Source of the DNA: Moraxella lacunata | GTDB lineage: Bacteria > Pseudomonadota > Gammaproteobacteria > Pseudomonadales > Moraxellaceae | Length of the DNA: 64,000 nucleotides | Direction: 5' to 3' | Assembly: GCF_900453205.1 (NCBI RefSeq) | Contig: NZ_UGQU01000004.1 | Span: forward strand, 124,001-188,000 | The notes under the pieces: generated by a model | Told to the model about the DNA's origin: nothing | The model's database searches: none | Seen by the model: only the letters and a program-made list of their open reading frames with translations | Program-made: the position numbers and the translations under genes | Part shown: positions 28,828-37,588 of the stretch, piece by piece | How positions within the stretch are numbered: position 1 is the first letter of the stretch | How the letters are laid out: each line of letters starts with the position of its first letter

Positions 28828-29643
28828 GTGGCAAAAATCATCGTAGTAACATCAGGTAAAGGCGGTGTGGGCAAAACCACCACCAGTGCGTCTTTTGGGG
28901 CAGGTCTGGCAGAGCGTGGTTATAAGACGGTCATCATCGACTTTGACGTGGGTTTGCGTAACCTTGACCTTATCATGGGCTGTGAGAACCGCATTGTTTA
29001 TGACTTTGTGGATGTCATTAGTGGTAATGCCAAGCTCTCACAAGCACTGGTCAAAGACAAACAGCAGGAAAATCTGTACATTTTGCCTGCCTCGCAAACC
29101 CGTGACAAAGACGCCTTAACCGATGAAGGCGTGGCGGCGGTCATGAAAGAGCTGTCTGATGAGCTGGGCTTTGACTACATCATCTGCGACAGTCCGGCAG
29201 GGATTGAGCGTGGGGCGCAGCTTGCCATGTATCACGCCGATGAAGCTTTGATTGTCACCAACCCAGAAGTATCGAGCGTGCGAGATTCTGACCGTATCAT
29301 TGGTATCTTGCAGTCTCGCACCAAACGTGTCGAAGAAGGTGGTAGCGTCAAAGAACATCTCATCATCACTCGCTACAACCCAGAGCGTGCCGCTCACGGT
29401 GAGATGATGGGCATTGATGACATTGCCAATGACATTCTAAAAGTGCCACTCATCGGCGTCATTCCAGAGTCGAATGCCGTGCTAGAAGCGTCAAACCACG
29501 GTCAGCCTGTCATTTATTTTAAAGACTCGGCAGCAGGTCAATGCTATGATGACATCGTGGCACGATTCTTGGGTGAAAACCGTCCTTTGCGTCACATTGA
29601 TGTCAAAAAGAAAGGTTTCTTTGCTAAGTTGTTCGGGGGCTGA
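28828..29643 (+). CDS. minD: MinD, division-site ATPase
   Basis: Membrane-associated ATPase that recruits MinC and oscillates with MinE. The deviant Walker A is GKGGVGKTT near the N-terminus; the switch region is [14 protein letters not shown]; the C-terminal amphipathic helix that binds membrane is [15 protein letters not shown] start with AAGGAG at 8 nt. 271 residues, the usual length. minE follows after one base. Confidence 0.97.
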   Translation: MAKIIVVTSGKGGVGKTTTSASFGAGLAERGYKTVIIDFDVGLRNLDLIMGCENRIVYDFVDVISGNAKLSQALVKDKQQENLYILPASQTRDKDALTDEGVAAVMKELSDELGFDYIICDSPAGIERGAQLAMYHADEALIVTNPEVSSVRDSDRIIGILQSRTKRVEEGGSVKEHLIITRYNPERAAHGEMMGIDDIANDILKVPLIGVIPESNAVLEASNHGQPVIYFKDSAAGQCYDDIVARFLGENRPLRHIDVKKKGFFAKLFGG

Positions 29644-29644
29644 T

Positions 29645-29920
29645 ATGAAAAAAGGATTTTGGAGTACGTTATTTGGTGGGGGCGATGAGCCAACCAGTGC
29701 GTCTATCGCCAAAGACCGCCTAAAAGTCATCGTCGCAAGCCACGACCGCCTAAACACTCGCTTAACCCCTGAGCGTGTGGATGAGATGAAGCGTGAGATT
29801 TTGGCGGTGGTCAATAAATTCATCAGTGGCGTACAGATTGATGATGTCAATATCAAACAGCGTCATGAAGAAAGCCTTGATGTGCTTGAAATGAACATCA
29901 ATTTGCCCGACCGCAAATAA
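29645..29920 (+). CDS. minE: MinE, topological specificity factor
   Basis: 91 residues starting one base after the minD stop. The N-terminal amphipathic helix [12 protein letters not shown], the anti-MinCD segment [17 protein letters not shown] and the C-terminal beta structure (VDDVNIK-like, [11 protein letters not shown]) are all present. It stimulates the MinD ATPase and confines MinC to the poles. Its translation is probably coupled to minD. A terminator follows. Confidence 0.96.
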   Translation: MKKGFWSTLFGGGDEPTSASIAKDRLKVIVASHDRLNTRLTPERVDEMKREILAVVNKFISGVQIDDVNIKQRHEESLDVLEMNINLPDRK

Positions 29921-29933
29921 CAGGCAAGACGGA

Positions 29934-29960
29934 TAAAAAGGTGCGATTTGCACCTTTTTG
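29934..29960 (+). terminator. Terminator of minCDE
   Basis: AAAAAGGTGC / GCACCTTTTT hairpin, loop GATTT, 15 nt after minE. Confidence 0.9.
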
Positions 29961-30011
29961 TTTTTTAAAATTGGCATTATTGAGTTAAGGTTTGGATGTT
30001 AAAAATAAATC

Positions 30012-30560
30012 CTAACCCATCAAATCAACCACGCTTATCTCAATATCATCAATCACGCCTACATCCACAAAGATGTCTGCTTGTGAGTCTAATTTGTCTG
30101 TGATGTCATAATGCTCGCTGACAGGCTCGCCTTGATAGACGAGTGGAGCGATAAAAAATGGCTCGCCAATTTGCTCTAACAGTGCCGTCATCACGGGCGT
30201 GGCGGACGTGGTAAAGCGAAGTGATTTTTTGCTGATGATTTTTTTATTGACCGCTTTGGTCGGCTCCAAGATAAAGGCGTGATGGGGCGTAAAGTCGCTT
30301 TTTAGGGTGCGAAAAGCATCATTTGCTACGACCGCCACGTCCGACAGCTGACTGATGTTTTGGCACACCAACAGCAAATCGGACTCATCTAGTCCCAGAC
30401 GCACCAAGCGTTCAAAGGCGTCTTTGGCATTCATCCCAAAGGCGAAACGATAGCCACACTCGGTCGGTGTGATGATGACTTTGCCTGATGATAAGGCAGT
30501 TGCCGTTTCGTCTATCAGGCGGGGTTGGGGGTTGTCGGGATGGATATAGAGTGTTTTCAT
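30012..30560 (-). CDS. YciO-like member of the Sua5/YrdC family
   Basis: 182 residues, cytoplasmic. The family motif around the Lys-x-Arg pocket is seen as KSLRFTTSATPVMTALLEQ, and the N-terminal strand GKVIITPTECGYRFAF matches 'G.v.~.PT.t.YGl' with a Cys in place of Thr. Sua5/YrdC proteins bind double-stranded RNA or ATP and make threonylcarbamoyl-AMP; the short YciO branch has no settled role. TsaD (38591-39625) is elsewhere in the window, but this gene is not in an operon with it. Confidence 0.72.
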   Translation of the reverse strand: MKTLYIHPDNPQPRLIDETATALSSGKVIITPTECGYRFAFGMNAKDAFERLVRLGLDESDLLLVCQNISQLSDVAVVANDAFRTLKSDFTPHHAFILEPTKAVNKKIISKKSLRFTTSATPVMTALLEQIGEPFFIAPLVYQGEPVSEHYDITDKLDSQADIFVDVGVIDDIEISVVDLMG

Positions 30561-30631
30561 GGATTGTCCTTATAAATTGATAATGTGTTAGATGGGTTTT
30601 CGGGGGCAAATGATATTTATAAATTCCTCGT

Positions 30632-31312
30632 TTACCTTACCATATTCATGTCTAAACACACCCAAATCAGGCGTTTGGCATCTTTGGATAAAAGGCAAGA
30701 CGGTGCGTGTGGATTTTGCAAATAGGCATGAGCTTGGGCGTACACGTCTGTGGCAAAGGTGCTGTTTGATGTGTCAAAATCGGCATTTAGGTTGTCCGCT
30801 GAGACATAAAAATACCGCCCCAATGCCAATGACAGCAGGCATTCGATGGCTTGGGGTTTGATTTCTACTTTCTCAAACTGGCGTTGGGTCATCTCATCTC
30901 GCCCGTCAGGACAGTACCAGTAGCCAAAATCATCAAGTCCCCTGCGTGTTGCCCCTGCCACGCACCAATGGCTTATCTCATGCAACGCACTTTGGAAAAA
31001 CCCGTGAGCGAACTCAATGCGAGCAGGCATGCCGTCTTTGCCAGCAAAGTATTCAGGTTCGCTCTTACCACGTACAAGTAGGGTCGGCATGGCGCTGTGC
31101 TGATAGAGATGATTAAATAGAGCGATGAGCCAGTCGGTCTGTTCATGCTCATCATCGCTTAGGGTTTGCCATGTCTGTTTTAGCGTGCGATATGTCTCAT
31201 CAAAACGGCACACGTCTGCCACGCACGCCTGTATGGTTTTGTCATCATAAAAGGCTTGCCAGAGTGATGTTTGGGCGTGCAGACCCAGCTTGCTAAAATC
31301 AGTGGTGCTCAT
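30632..31312 (-). CDS. epmC: EpmC, elongation factor P hydroxylase
   Basis: 226 residues. The metal-binding block ALHEISHWCVAGATRRGLDD followed by FGYWYCPDGRDEMTQRQFE is characteristic of EpmC/YfcM, which hydroxylates the modified lysine of EF-P. No partner (epmA, epmB or efp) lies in the window. It is in the same direction as the YciO-like gene, 71 nt away. Confidence 0.9.
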   Translation of the reverse strand: MSTTDFSKLGLHAQTSLWQAFYDDKTIQACVADVCRFDETYRTLKQTWQTLSDDEHEQTDWLIALFNHLYQHSAMPTLLVRGKSEPEYFAGKDGMPARIEFAHGFFQSALHEISHWCVAGATRRGLDDFGYWYCPDGRDEMTQRQFEKVEIKPQAIECLLSLALGRYFYVSADNLNADFDTSNSTFATDVYAQAHAYLQNPHAPSCLLSKDAKRLIWVCLDMNMVR

Positions 31313-31422
31313 GGGGTGTTATCTGAATCTAAAAACAAAAATTATACCACGCTCCACAAATTTTGCGTGAATTTTGGCAGGTTTTATGAAATAATAAGCC
31401 AAATTTTTATGATGATGACAAG

Positions 31423-31974
31423 ATGACCGCACCCACGCACCAATCGGGTACACTACCCCAAAACATCGCCTTTGACAAATGGGCAGACATCGGCTTTACA
31501 TGGCAGGGCGATGTTCCTGTGACTGCCTTGCCACGCCTAGCAGGGCAGGTTATCGCTAGTGATGATGTGCTAAGCGTTGCCTTGATGCTCGCCCGACAAG
31601 ACAAAATCCTGTGGCTAACCTATGATGTCAAAGCGGTGCTGTCCGTGGCGTGCCAACGCTGTCTTGACTCCATGTCTGTGGATGTCTCGGGCAATTACCG
31701 CATGGCAATCTTAGAGAGCGAAAACAAGATTGGCTACCTAGAAGCCCTAGATGAGACGGCAGATTATGTCCTGCTAGATGAGATTTGTCCCGATGACAAA
31801 AAAATGCTCCCTGTGGCGGACATGCTAGAAGATGAGCTACTGCTTGCCATTCCGCTCTCGCCACGCCATGATGACTGCGACATGCACACGGACAGCGTGG
31901 GCGACGTGGCGGACGAACCTGCCGAAAACCCCTTTGCCGTGTTGGGGCAGTTAAAGGGTAAACTGTCGGGCTAA
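31423..31974 (+). CDS. yceD: YceD family protein (DUF177)
   Basis: 183 residues. DUF177 pattern with the Cys-containing motif VACQRCLDSMSVDVSG and the C-terminal acidic block ADYVLLDEICPD then ELLLAIPLSPRHDD and ENPFAVLGQLKG. The family is linked to 23S rRNA/50S assembly and is usually upstream of rpmF, as here (174 nt). The first domain varies between species. Confidence 0.88.
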   Translation: MTAPTHQSGTLPQNIAFDKWADIGFTWQGDVPVTALPRLAGQVIASDDVLSVALMLARQDKILWLTYDVKAVLSVACQRCLDSMSVDVSGNYRMAILESENKIGYLEALDETADYVLLDEICPDDKKMLPVADMLEDELLLAIPLSPRHDDCDMHTDSVGDVADEPAENPFAVLGQLKGKLSG

Positions 31975-32148
31975 GCAATATTTTGTAAATTTTGCAAAAA
32001 TGGGCTTTTAAAATGTCAAATTTTTGGTATAATAGGGCGTTTAATGTATCTGCACCCATTTGATTAGGCGAAAATGATGCTACCGCCACAGATACCCACT
32101 TTCATTAAATTTGGCAGTCATTTGCCGTACTTTATTTTAGGAGCTATC

Positions 32149-32331
32149 ATGGCAGTTCAACAAAACCGCAAAAGCCGTTCACGCCGTGATATGCGTCGTT
32201 CTCACGACCGTATCAGCGTTGCCACTCTAAGCATTGATTCTACCACTGGCGAAAAACACATTCGCCATCATGCGACCAAAGACGGTTTTTACCGTGGTCG
32301 TCAGCTATTTAAAGTAGCCGCCGAAAGCTAA
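32149..32331 (+). CDS. rpmF: Ribosomal protein L32
   Basis: 60 residues, [20 protein letters not shown], the standard basic N-terminus of bacterial L32. This is the Cys-poor form without the four-Cys zinc ribbon. TTTAGGAG lies just before the ATG. It belongs to the yceD-rpmF pair and is followed by a terminator, so it is not cotranscribed with fabD. Confidence 0.97.
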   Translation: MAVQQNRKSRSRRDMRRSHDRISVATLSIDSTTGEKHIRHHATKDGFYRGRQLFKVAAES

Positions 32332-32365
32332 TTTGTTTGGTTTCTACCTTGTAAAAACCAAGCCT

Positions 32366-32404
32366 AAGCCAAGTTCCATGACCGCATGAGCTTGGCTTTT
32401 TTAT
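32366..32404 (+). terminator. Terminator of rpmF
   Basis: AGCCAAG (32367-32373) pairs with CTTGGCT (32391-32397), followed by TTTTTATTTT. The long loop contains a smaller CATG/CATG pairing. Confidence 0.65.
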
Positions 32405-32513
32405 TTTAAATTATTGATGACTATCAGTAGGATTTGCCTGCTTTTATGGTGCAGTTTGCTTTAAACAAGAGCTGTTTTATAAAAATGGTTATCGGACATT
32501 AAATTGTAAAAAA

Positions 32514-32549
32514 TTTGTTTGTAAATTTAATCGATAATTTGTAAACAAA
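32514..32549. promoter_or_regulatory. Inverted repeat upstream of fabD, possible operator
   Basis: Arms TTTGTTTGTAAATT and AATTTGTAAACAAA, 8 nt apart, located 68 nt before fabD. It lies where a promoter is expected. It could be a binding site for a fatty-acid regulator; no regulator is identifiable here. Confidence 0.45.
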
Positions 32550-32617
32550 TGTTTATTATTTATGGTAAAATGATACGTTCATCAGCGTGATGAATGTTTG
32601 ATAAAAAATGGTGTAAC

Positions 32618-33565
32618 ATGACAACAAAACGTGTGGCAGTGATTTTCCCTGGTCAAGGGTCGCAGACCATTGGCATGATGGATGAGCTTGCCGAGCATTT
32701 TAGTGTGGTAAAGACTACGTTTGACGAAGCAAGTGGTGCGTTGGGCGTGGATTTGTGGGAGATAACCCATGATGAGAGCCGTCTTAATAAGACCGAATTT
32801 ACTCAGCCTGCTCTGCTCACAGCGAGCGTGGCGATTTGGCAGATTGTCAAAGACAAACTCTCGGCACAGGGGATAACACCGCTGTGCTTGGCAGGGCATT
32901 CGCTTGGTGAGTACTCGGCACTGGTGGCAAGTGGCGTGCTTAGCCTGACAGATGCGGTCAAGCTCGTGCATGAACGTGGTAAGCTCATGACAGGGGCGGT
33001 GGCAGGGATAGACACGCAGATGGCGGCGGTGCTGGGGTTGGGTGATGAGCAGGTTGCCAGTCTGTGCGAAGATGCTACCGAAAACGCAGGCATTGTGGGT
33101 CCTGCCAACTTTAATAGCCCCGGACAAGTGGTGATTGCAGGCACACAAGTGGGTGTGAGCCATGTGCTGTCAGCGGTGGAGTCACTGGGCAAAAAGGCGG
33201 TGCCACTCAAAGTCTCTGTGCCGTCGCACTGTGAGCTCATGAACCCTGCCAGCGACGCATTGGCAAAACTTTTGGATGCGACCGAATTTGCCACCGCCCA
33301 AATCCCCGTCATCCAAAACCGTCATGCCCAAGTGCATAAGCATGCCAGCGACATCAAGACCGCTCTCACCGAACAGCTCTCCATGCCGGTGCTGTGGTCA
33401 CAAACCATGCAAAAACTTGCCGACAAGCAAATTGATGTTGTGATTGAGTGTGGGCCGGGCAATGTCCTGTCTAACCTTGCCAAACGTCAAGAGACGCCGA
33501 TTGTCGCTTTGCCGACGGACAAATTAGCACGTTTAGAAAAATTGGAGCAATTACATGAGTCGTAA
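32618..33565 (+). CDS. fabD: FabD, malonyl-CoA:ACP transacylase
   Basis: Loads malonate onto ACP for fatty acid synthesis. 315 residues from ATG 32618. The first strand is VAVIFPGQGSQTIGM; the active-site Ser is in GHSLGEYSALVASG; the catalytic His is in SVPSHCELMNPA and the C-terminal ECGPGNVLSNLAKR closes the fold. An in-frame ATG at 32594 lacks a ribosome site. The last 11 nt overlap fabG, so the two are translationally coupled. Confidence 0.97.
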   Translation: MTTKRVAVIFPGQGSQTIGMMDELAEHFSVVKTTFDEASGALGVDLWEITHDESRLNKTEFTQPALLTASVAIWQIVKDKLSAQGITPLCLAGHSLGEYSALVASGVLSLTDAVKLVHERGKLMTGAVAGIDTQMAAVLGLGDEQVASLCEDATENAGIVGPANFNSPGQVVIAGTQVGVSHVLSAVESLGKKAVPLKVSVPSHCELMNPASDALAKLLDATEFATAQIPVIQNRHAQVHKHASDIKTALTEQLSMPVLWSQTMQKLADKQIDVVIECGPGNVLSNLAKRQETPIVALPTDKLARLEKLEQLHES

Positions 33566-34283
33566 GATTATCCTAGTCACAGGGGCGAGCCGTGGTATCG
33601 GGCGTGCCATTGCCGAGCAGTTTGCCAGCGAAGGGCATTTTGTCATTGGTACCGCCACCAGCGAGCGTGGGGCAGAAGCGATAGAAGAGTATCTGTCCGA
33701 GTCGGGCGGTATCGGGCGTGTGCTTGATGTCTGTGATGATGCGGCGATTGATAAGCTCTTTGAAGAGATTGATAGCGTGTATGGTTCGGTCAATGTACTG
33801 GTTAATAACGCAGGCATTACCAAAGATGGTCTGCTCATGCGTATGAAAGATGAAGACTGGGCGAGCGTGCTTGACACCAACTTGACCGCCATCTATCGCA
33901 TGAGTCGCCGTGCGGTGCGTGGCATGATGAAAGCCCGCTCTGGGCGTATCATTAACGTCACATCCGTGGTCGGGCAGATGGGTAACGCAGGTCAGACCAA
34001 CTATGCCGCGTCCAAGGCAGGCGTGGAGGGCTTTACCCGTGCGTTGGCTCGTGAGATTGGCTCTCGTGGGGTTACGGTAAACTGTGTCGCCCCTGGTTTT
34101 GTCGAGACAGACATGACCGAAGAGCTAGACGAGCGTTTGGTAAACTCCATGTTGGACGCTGTACCGCTTGGGCGTATGGCTCAGCCTGAGGAGATTGCCG
34201 CGGCGGTGTCGTTTTTGGCAAGTGATGGGGCAAGCTACATCACAGGCGAAGTGCTGGCGGTCAATGGTGGCATGTACATGTGA
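33555..34283 (+). CDS. fabG: FabG, 3-oxoacyl-ACP reductase
   Basis: Short-chain dehydrogenase of 242 residues. NADPH motif TGASRGIGRAIAEQF; NNAG in LVNNAGITKD; catalytic Ser in TSVVGQMGNAGQTNYAASKAG together with Tyr and Lys; the C-terminal EVLAVNGGMYM is typical. Overlaps fabD by 11 nt and is followed by acpP after 157 nt. Confidence 0.97.
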   Translation: MSRKIILVTGASRGIGRAIAEQFASEGHFVIGTATSERGAEAIEEYLSESGGIGRVLDVCDDAAIDKLFEEIDSVYGSVNVLVNNAGITKDGLLMRMKDEDWASVLDTNLTAIYRMSRRAVRGMMKARSGRIINVTSVVGQMGNAGQTNYAASKAGVEGFTRALAREIGSRGVTVNCVAPGFVETDMTEELDERLVNSMLDAVPLGRMAQPEEIAAAVSFLASDGASYITGEVLAVNGGMYM

Positions 34284-34440
34284 TTTGTCACGTGTACGTC
34301 ACGATTTTATGTAAATTTGTGAACGAGCGTACTAATAGCACTTGCATAAATGACAAAAATGTTTTATCATACACAAGTTTTCAGTCATCAAATCATTGGT
34401 GCTGATTTTCTTAAATTCCCATGTTAAAAAGGATACTCTT

Positions 34441-34674
34441 ATGAGCGATATCGAAGCCAAAGTAAAAGCAGCCGTTGCCGAGCAACTTAGCCTAAATGCT
34501 GACGAGATTAACAATGCAGCGTCTTTCATGGACGACCTAGGTGCAGACTCTCTTGACCTAGTGGAGCTTGTGATGGCGTTTGAAAATGAGTTTGGTATTA
34601 CCATTCCTGACGAAGATTCAGCTGAGCTAACCACTGTTCAAAAAGCCATTGACTACGTGTCTGCCAAAGTGTAA
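34441..34674 (+). CDS. acpP: Acyl carrier protein
   Basis: 77 residues. Ser37 in [12 protein letters not shown] is the phosphopantetheine attachment site, followed by the acidic helix II. ATG 34441 has AAAAAGGA upstream; an in-frame start at 34396 is out of keeping with the family. The gap to fabG and a strong ribosome site suggest its own promoter, as is usual for this abundant protein. Confidence 0.98.
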   Translation: MSDIEAKVKAAVAEQLSLNADEINNAASFMDDLGADSLDLVELVMAFENEFGITIPDEDSAELTTVQKAIDYVSAKV

Positions 34675-34696
34675 ATTAGGTAGAAGTCAAACACAC

Positions 34697-34729
34697 GCCA
34701 CTTTTTAGTTTTAAAAAGTGGTTTTTTTA
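34697..34729 (+). terminator. Terminator of acpP
   Basis: CCACTTTTTA / TAAAAAGTGG hairpin followed by TTTTTTT. Confidence 0.9.
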
Positions 34730-34730
34730 T

Positions 34731-34936
34731 TAGGGCGTGCCTGCCTTTTGTATTTGCAATGAAAATCACGAAAAACCGCCCGTTTTTCAAGGAAAAAGTG
34801 AAGTTTGATAGTCGTTCTATCAAACGAGCTTTGCCTTCGAGCCACAAGATTTAGCCATTTTTCATGCAAAAACATTGTTTTATTTCTAAAACATTTCTAT
34901 ATTTTAAATTGTGTTATAAAGGGCAGGCATGCCCTA
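34731..34936 (-). mobile_element. MITE-like family A, copy 2, inverted orientation (206 bp)
   Basis: Ends TAGGGCGTGCCTGCC and GGCAGGCATGCCCTA. The interior matches the other copies on the opposite strand, though the stretch around 34880-34925 is diverged. It begins directly after the acpP terminator T run. Confidence 0.85.
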
Positions 34937-35078
34937 CATAAGTATAACAATTCTACGCATAAATACAGTGCAAATTTTTATCATTTTATACTAAGATGGT
35001 AAGGAGTTTAAGGATGGTTGCTAGACAAATCATCTAAACGTCAACACACTTTCTATTAAATCCAAATAAGGAGCCATC

Positions 35079-35576
35079 ATGGGTATTTTTAGTTTTGCCA
35101 AAGACATCGGCGATAAAGTATTTAACCGTAACAAAAAAGAAGAATCAGCCCCAGCCTCAACCCCTGTGGCGACACCGTCAGCTCCTGCCGAGCCAACCGC
35201 CCAAGAGATTGCCAATTTGCTACTTGCTCGTGTGCAAGCTAACGCTAGCATTGACGGCTTAAAGGTCAGCTACAATGGCGACACTGACACGGTAGTACTA
35301 ACAGGTGTGGCCGCCTCACAAGCCGACCGTGAAAAAGCGGTACTTGCTGCTGGTAACGTTCAGCACGTTGCCCAAGTAGACGACCAATTAACCGTAGCGA
35401 CCCCTGAGCCTGAATCTCGTTTTTATACCGTCAAATCAGGCGATACCCTATCTAAAATTGCCAAAGAAATGTACGGCAACGCCAATGATTACAACAAAAT
35501 CTTTGAAGCGAATCAGCCACTGTTATCTGACCCTAACAAAATCTATGTGGGACAAGTGTTGCGTATCCCTGCTTAA
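35079..35576 (+). CDS. BON-LysM protein, Kbp (YgaU)-like
   Basis: 165 residues. An Ala/Pro-rich linker (about 22-45) is followed by a BON domain (about 45-108) and a LysM domain at the C-terminus (YTVKSGDTLSKIAKEMYGNA then KIYVGQVLRIPA). This is the architecture of Escherichia coli Kbp, which binds potassium; no signal peptide is evident, also as in Kbp. AAATAAGGAG precedes the ATG. Confidence 0.88.
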   Translation: MGIFSFAKDIGDKVFNRNKKEESAPASTPVATPSAPAEPTAQEIANLLLARVQANASIDGLKVSYNGDTDTVVLTGVAASQADREKAVLAAGNVQHVAQVDDQLTVATPEPESRFYTVKSGDTLSKIAKEMYGNANDYNKIFEANQPLLSDPNKIYVGQVLRIPA

Positions 35577-35593
35577 TTATCAGCAGAAATCAT

Positions 35594-35627
35594 AAACACC
35601 TTGATGCACATCAAGGTGTTTTTTTAT
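35594..35627 (+). terminator. Terminator of the BON-LysM gene
   Basis: AACACCTTGATG / CATCAAGGTGTT stem with a very short loop and a T7 run. Confidence 0.9.
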
Positions 35628-35647
35628 GCTAAAAATTGGCAAAATTA

Positions 35648-35787
35648 GGTATTGTTCAATAAAGATATATTTTAAAATTGAACGTGTAGGGGCGAATTAT
35701 ATTCGCCCAAAAATCAATACGTTATCACAGGGCAAATGTGATTTGCCCCTACAAATCCACCCAAAGGTATAGTTAATTAACAATACC
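35648..35787. mobile_element. MITE family B, copy 1 (140 bp) with 8-bp duplication CAAAATTA
   Basis: Left end GGTATTGTTCAATAAAGATA; right end TTAATTAACAATACC. CAAAATTA occurs on both sides (35640-35647 and 35788-35795). The centre is a second inverted repeat, GTAGGGGCGAATTATATTCG with its partner ending TTTGCCCCTAC. It lies between kbp and the TPP riboswitch. Confidence 0.92.
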
Positions 35788-35836
35788 CAAAATTATATTG
35801 TCAAGTTGGGTGAAATTTTATACAATAACCGCTCCA

Positions 35837-35912
35837 TTAGTCGGGGTGCTGTCTATGACGGCTGAGAAATACCCGTGAACCTGATACAGTTAATACTGGC
35901 GTAGGAAACTAA
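35837..35912 (+). ncRNA. TPP riboswitch (THI element)
   Basis: The invariant THI-box blocks are all present in order: CGGGGTGC, then GGCTGAGAAATACCCGTGAA and CCTGATACAGTTAATACTGG, then CGTAGGAAACTAA. The outer stem pairs TTAGT (35837-35841) with ACTAA (35908-35912). It binds thiamine pyrophosphate and switches off the downstream gene, which begins 98 nt later. Confidence 0.95.
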
Positions 35913-36009
35913 TCGTGTCATTCTTATTGTCTTTATCCTTGGTGGTTATCATCAAGGTAGTTTTTGGTGTGGACGGTCATGGGTTGCCCTTTATTTATCG
36001 GGGTTTATC

Positions 36010-37251
36010 ATGACAACCAAACTCACTTCTTTATCCACACCACCCAAATCCACATTTTTTAGCCAATATGGGCCCGGTATCATCATGGCGTCGTCCTGTG
36101 TGGGCGGTTCGCACATCATTGCGTCCACGCAGGCAGGCGTGTATTATGGCTGGCAATTGGCAGGACTGATTGTACTGGTCAATGCCTTAAAATACCCCTT
36201 TTTTCGCCTTGCCTTTGACTATGCCAACCAAAACGACAAAACGCTACTTATGGGCTATGCCGAGCGTGGGCGTGGCTATCTCATGCTGTTTTTGGTGTTT
36301 AATATGTTCGCCACGGTCGTCAATGTCGCAGGGGGTACACTACTGTCAGCGGTACTGCTTGGCATGATGATGGGGCAGGGCGTGCCGTTGCCAATGTTAA
36401 ATGCGATTATCATGATAAGTTTTGTTTGGCTTATCTTTGGCAAGCAATACCAAAAACTTGACCACATCTCCAAATTTATCATGCTTGCCCTAAGTGTCAT
36501 CACGATGGTTGCCCTTGTCATGGTCATGGCAAATCCCACACCGCCCACCCCTGTGTCGCCCCCGTCCCCGTGGGTGTGGAGTGCCGTGCCGTTTTTGGTG
36601 GCACTGATGGGCTGGATGCCTGCTCCGATGGAGCTTAGTGTGTCAAGCTCGCTGTGGGTTGCCGAAAAAAACAAAATCAACCCTGACTATAAGCACCGCT
36701 ATCGCCGTGATTTTAATGTCAGCTATGCTGTGAGTGTGGTGCTGGCACTTATGTTTATGGCGTTGGGGGCGATGGTGGCGGTAGGCGATGGCGAGCCACT
36801 ACAAGGCGGTAAATTTGTCGGTGAGTTTGTGGGTATGTACGCCCACGCCATTGGCGAGTGGACACGTCCGCCCATGCTGTTTGTAGCGTTTGTGTGTATC
36901 TACGGCACGACAATCGTGGCGGTGGACGGCTATTCACGAGGCAATCAGCAGGCGGTGGCAATTTTACAAAACAAACCGCTTGACGACAACACCCAACAAA
37001 AGCACCTTCGCTACTGGACATTAGGCTCGCTGTTGATGGCGGGGGTGGTCATTGGGCTGTTTGGGGGTATGGTGGGTAAGATGATTGCCTTTGCCATGAC
37101 TTTGTCGTTTTTGTTCGCCCCTGTGTTTGCGTGGTTAAATTGGGGCTTACGGCATAAATGCTCGCCCCAACCTGTGTGGGTAAATGTGCTGGCGTATGCA
37201 GGGCTGTTGTATTTGGTGGCGATGGTGGGGCTGTATTTGGGTAGTCGCTGA
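36010..37251 (+). CDS. NRAMP-like membrane transporter under TPP control, predicted thiamine or precursor uptake
   Basis: 413 residues, about 11 hydrophobic segments. The first helix, YGPGIIMASSCVGGSHIIAS, aligns with helix 1 of NRAMP proteins, but the metal-binding DPGN is replaced by VGGS. The helix 6 region MGWMPAPMELSVSSS lacks the usual MPH motif. It therefore looks like a member of the NRAMP fold that does not carry Mn/Fe. The only upstream control element is a TPP riboswitch, so import of thiamine or a thiamine precursor is the inference. No thi biosynthetic gene is in the window. Confidence 0.75.
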   Translation: MTTKLTSLSTPPKSTFFSQYGPGIIMASSCVGGSHIIASTQAGVYYGWQLAGLIVLVNALKYPFFRLAFDYANQNDKTLLMGYAERGRGYLMLFLVFNMFATVVNVAGGTLLSAVLLGMMMGQGVPLPMLNAIIMISFVWLIFGKQYQKLDHISKFIMLALSVITMVALVMVMANPTPPTPVSPPSPWVWSAVPFLVALMGWMPAPMELSVSSSLWVAEKNKINPDYKHRYRRDFNVSYAVSVVLALMFMALGAMVAVGDGEPLQGGKFVGEFVGMYAHAIGEWTRPPMLFVAFVCIYGTTIVAVDGYSRGNQQAVAILQNKPLDDNTQQKHLRYWTLGSLLMAGVVIGLFGGMVGKMIAFAMTLSFLFAPVFAWLNWGLRHKCSPQPVWVNVLAYAGLLYLVAMVGLYLGSR

Positions 37252-37273
37252 TTTGCCAAATATTTGTTTGGTG

Positions 37274-37337
37274 GTAGGGTGTATATCATGTACCAATATG
37301 ATTTTTTTATTTAAAAGGTGCGTGGTGCGTACCCTAC
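37274..37337. repeat. 64-bp inverted repeat with GTAGGGT ends
   Basis: GTAGGGTGTATATCATGTACC at the left and its imperfect reverse complement, GGTGCGTGGTGCGTACCCTAC, at the right. Half-copies are at 20540 and 21131. It sits in the 337-bp gap after the NRAMP-like gene. Confidence 0.7.
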
Positions 37338-37376
37338 TCTTTAACCATATTTATTGTCATAAAATGGATAAAAACA

Positions 37377-37407
37377 AAACCACAAACTTGGGGGAGTTTG
37401 TGGTTTC
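37377..37407. terminator. Strong hairpin in the gap between the NRAMP-like gene and coaE
   Basis: AAACCACAAACT pairs with AGTTTGTGGTTT, loop TGGGGG. It probably ends transcription from the NRAMP-like gene or, on the minus strand, from coaE. The rest of the gap (37408-37588) shows nothing recognisable. Confidence 0.6.
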
Positions 37408-37588
37408 ATAGGGGTTTTGCTACTTGCGTTATCCATAAGGGCTTCCATAATATCAGCTCTCGTCCATGTTGGCTTATCCATTTGCCATATCCTTGCTGAT
37501 GGGTGTATTATGCCAAAATCTAGCCCCTAAGAAAATACGCCAATGTCATCAATGCGTGTAAGCATTTGCTTACAAGGTGATTTTTAAA

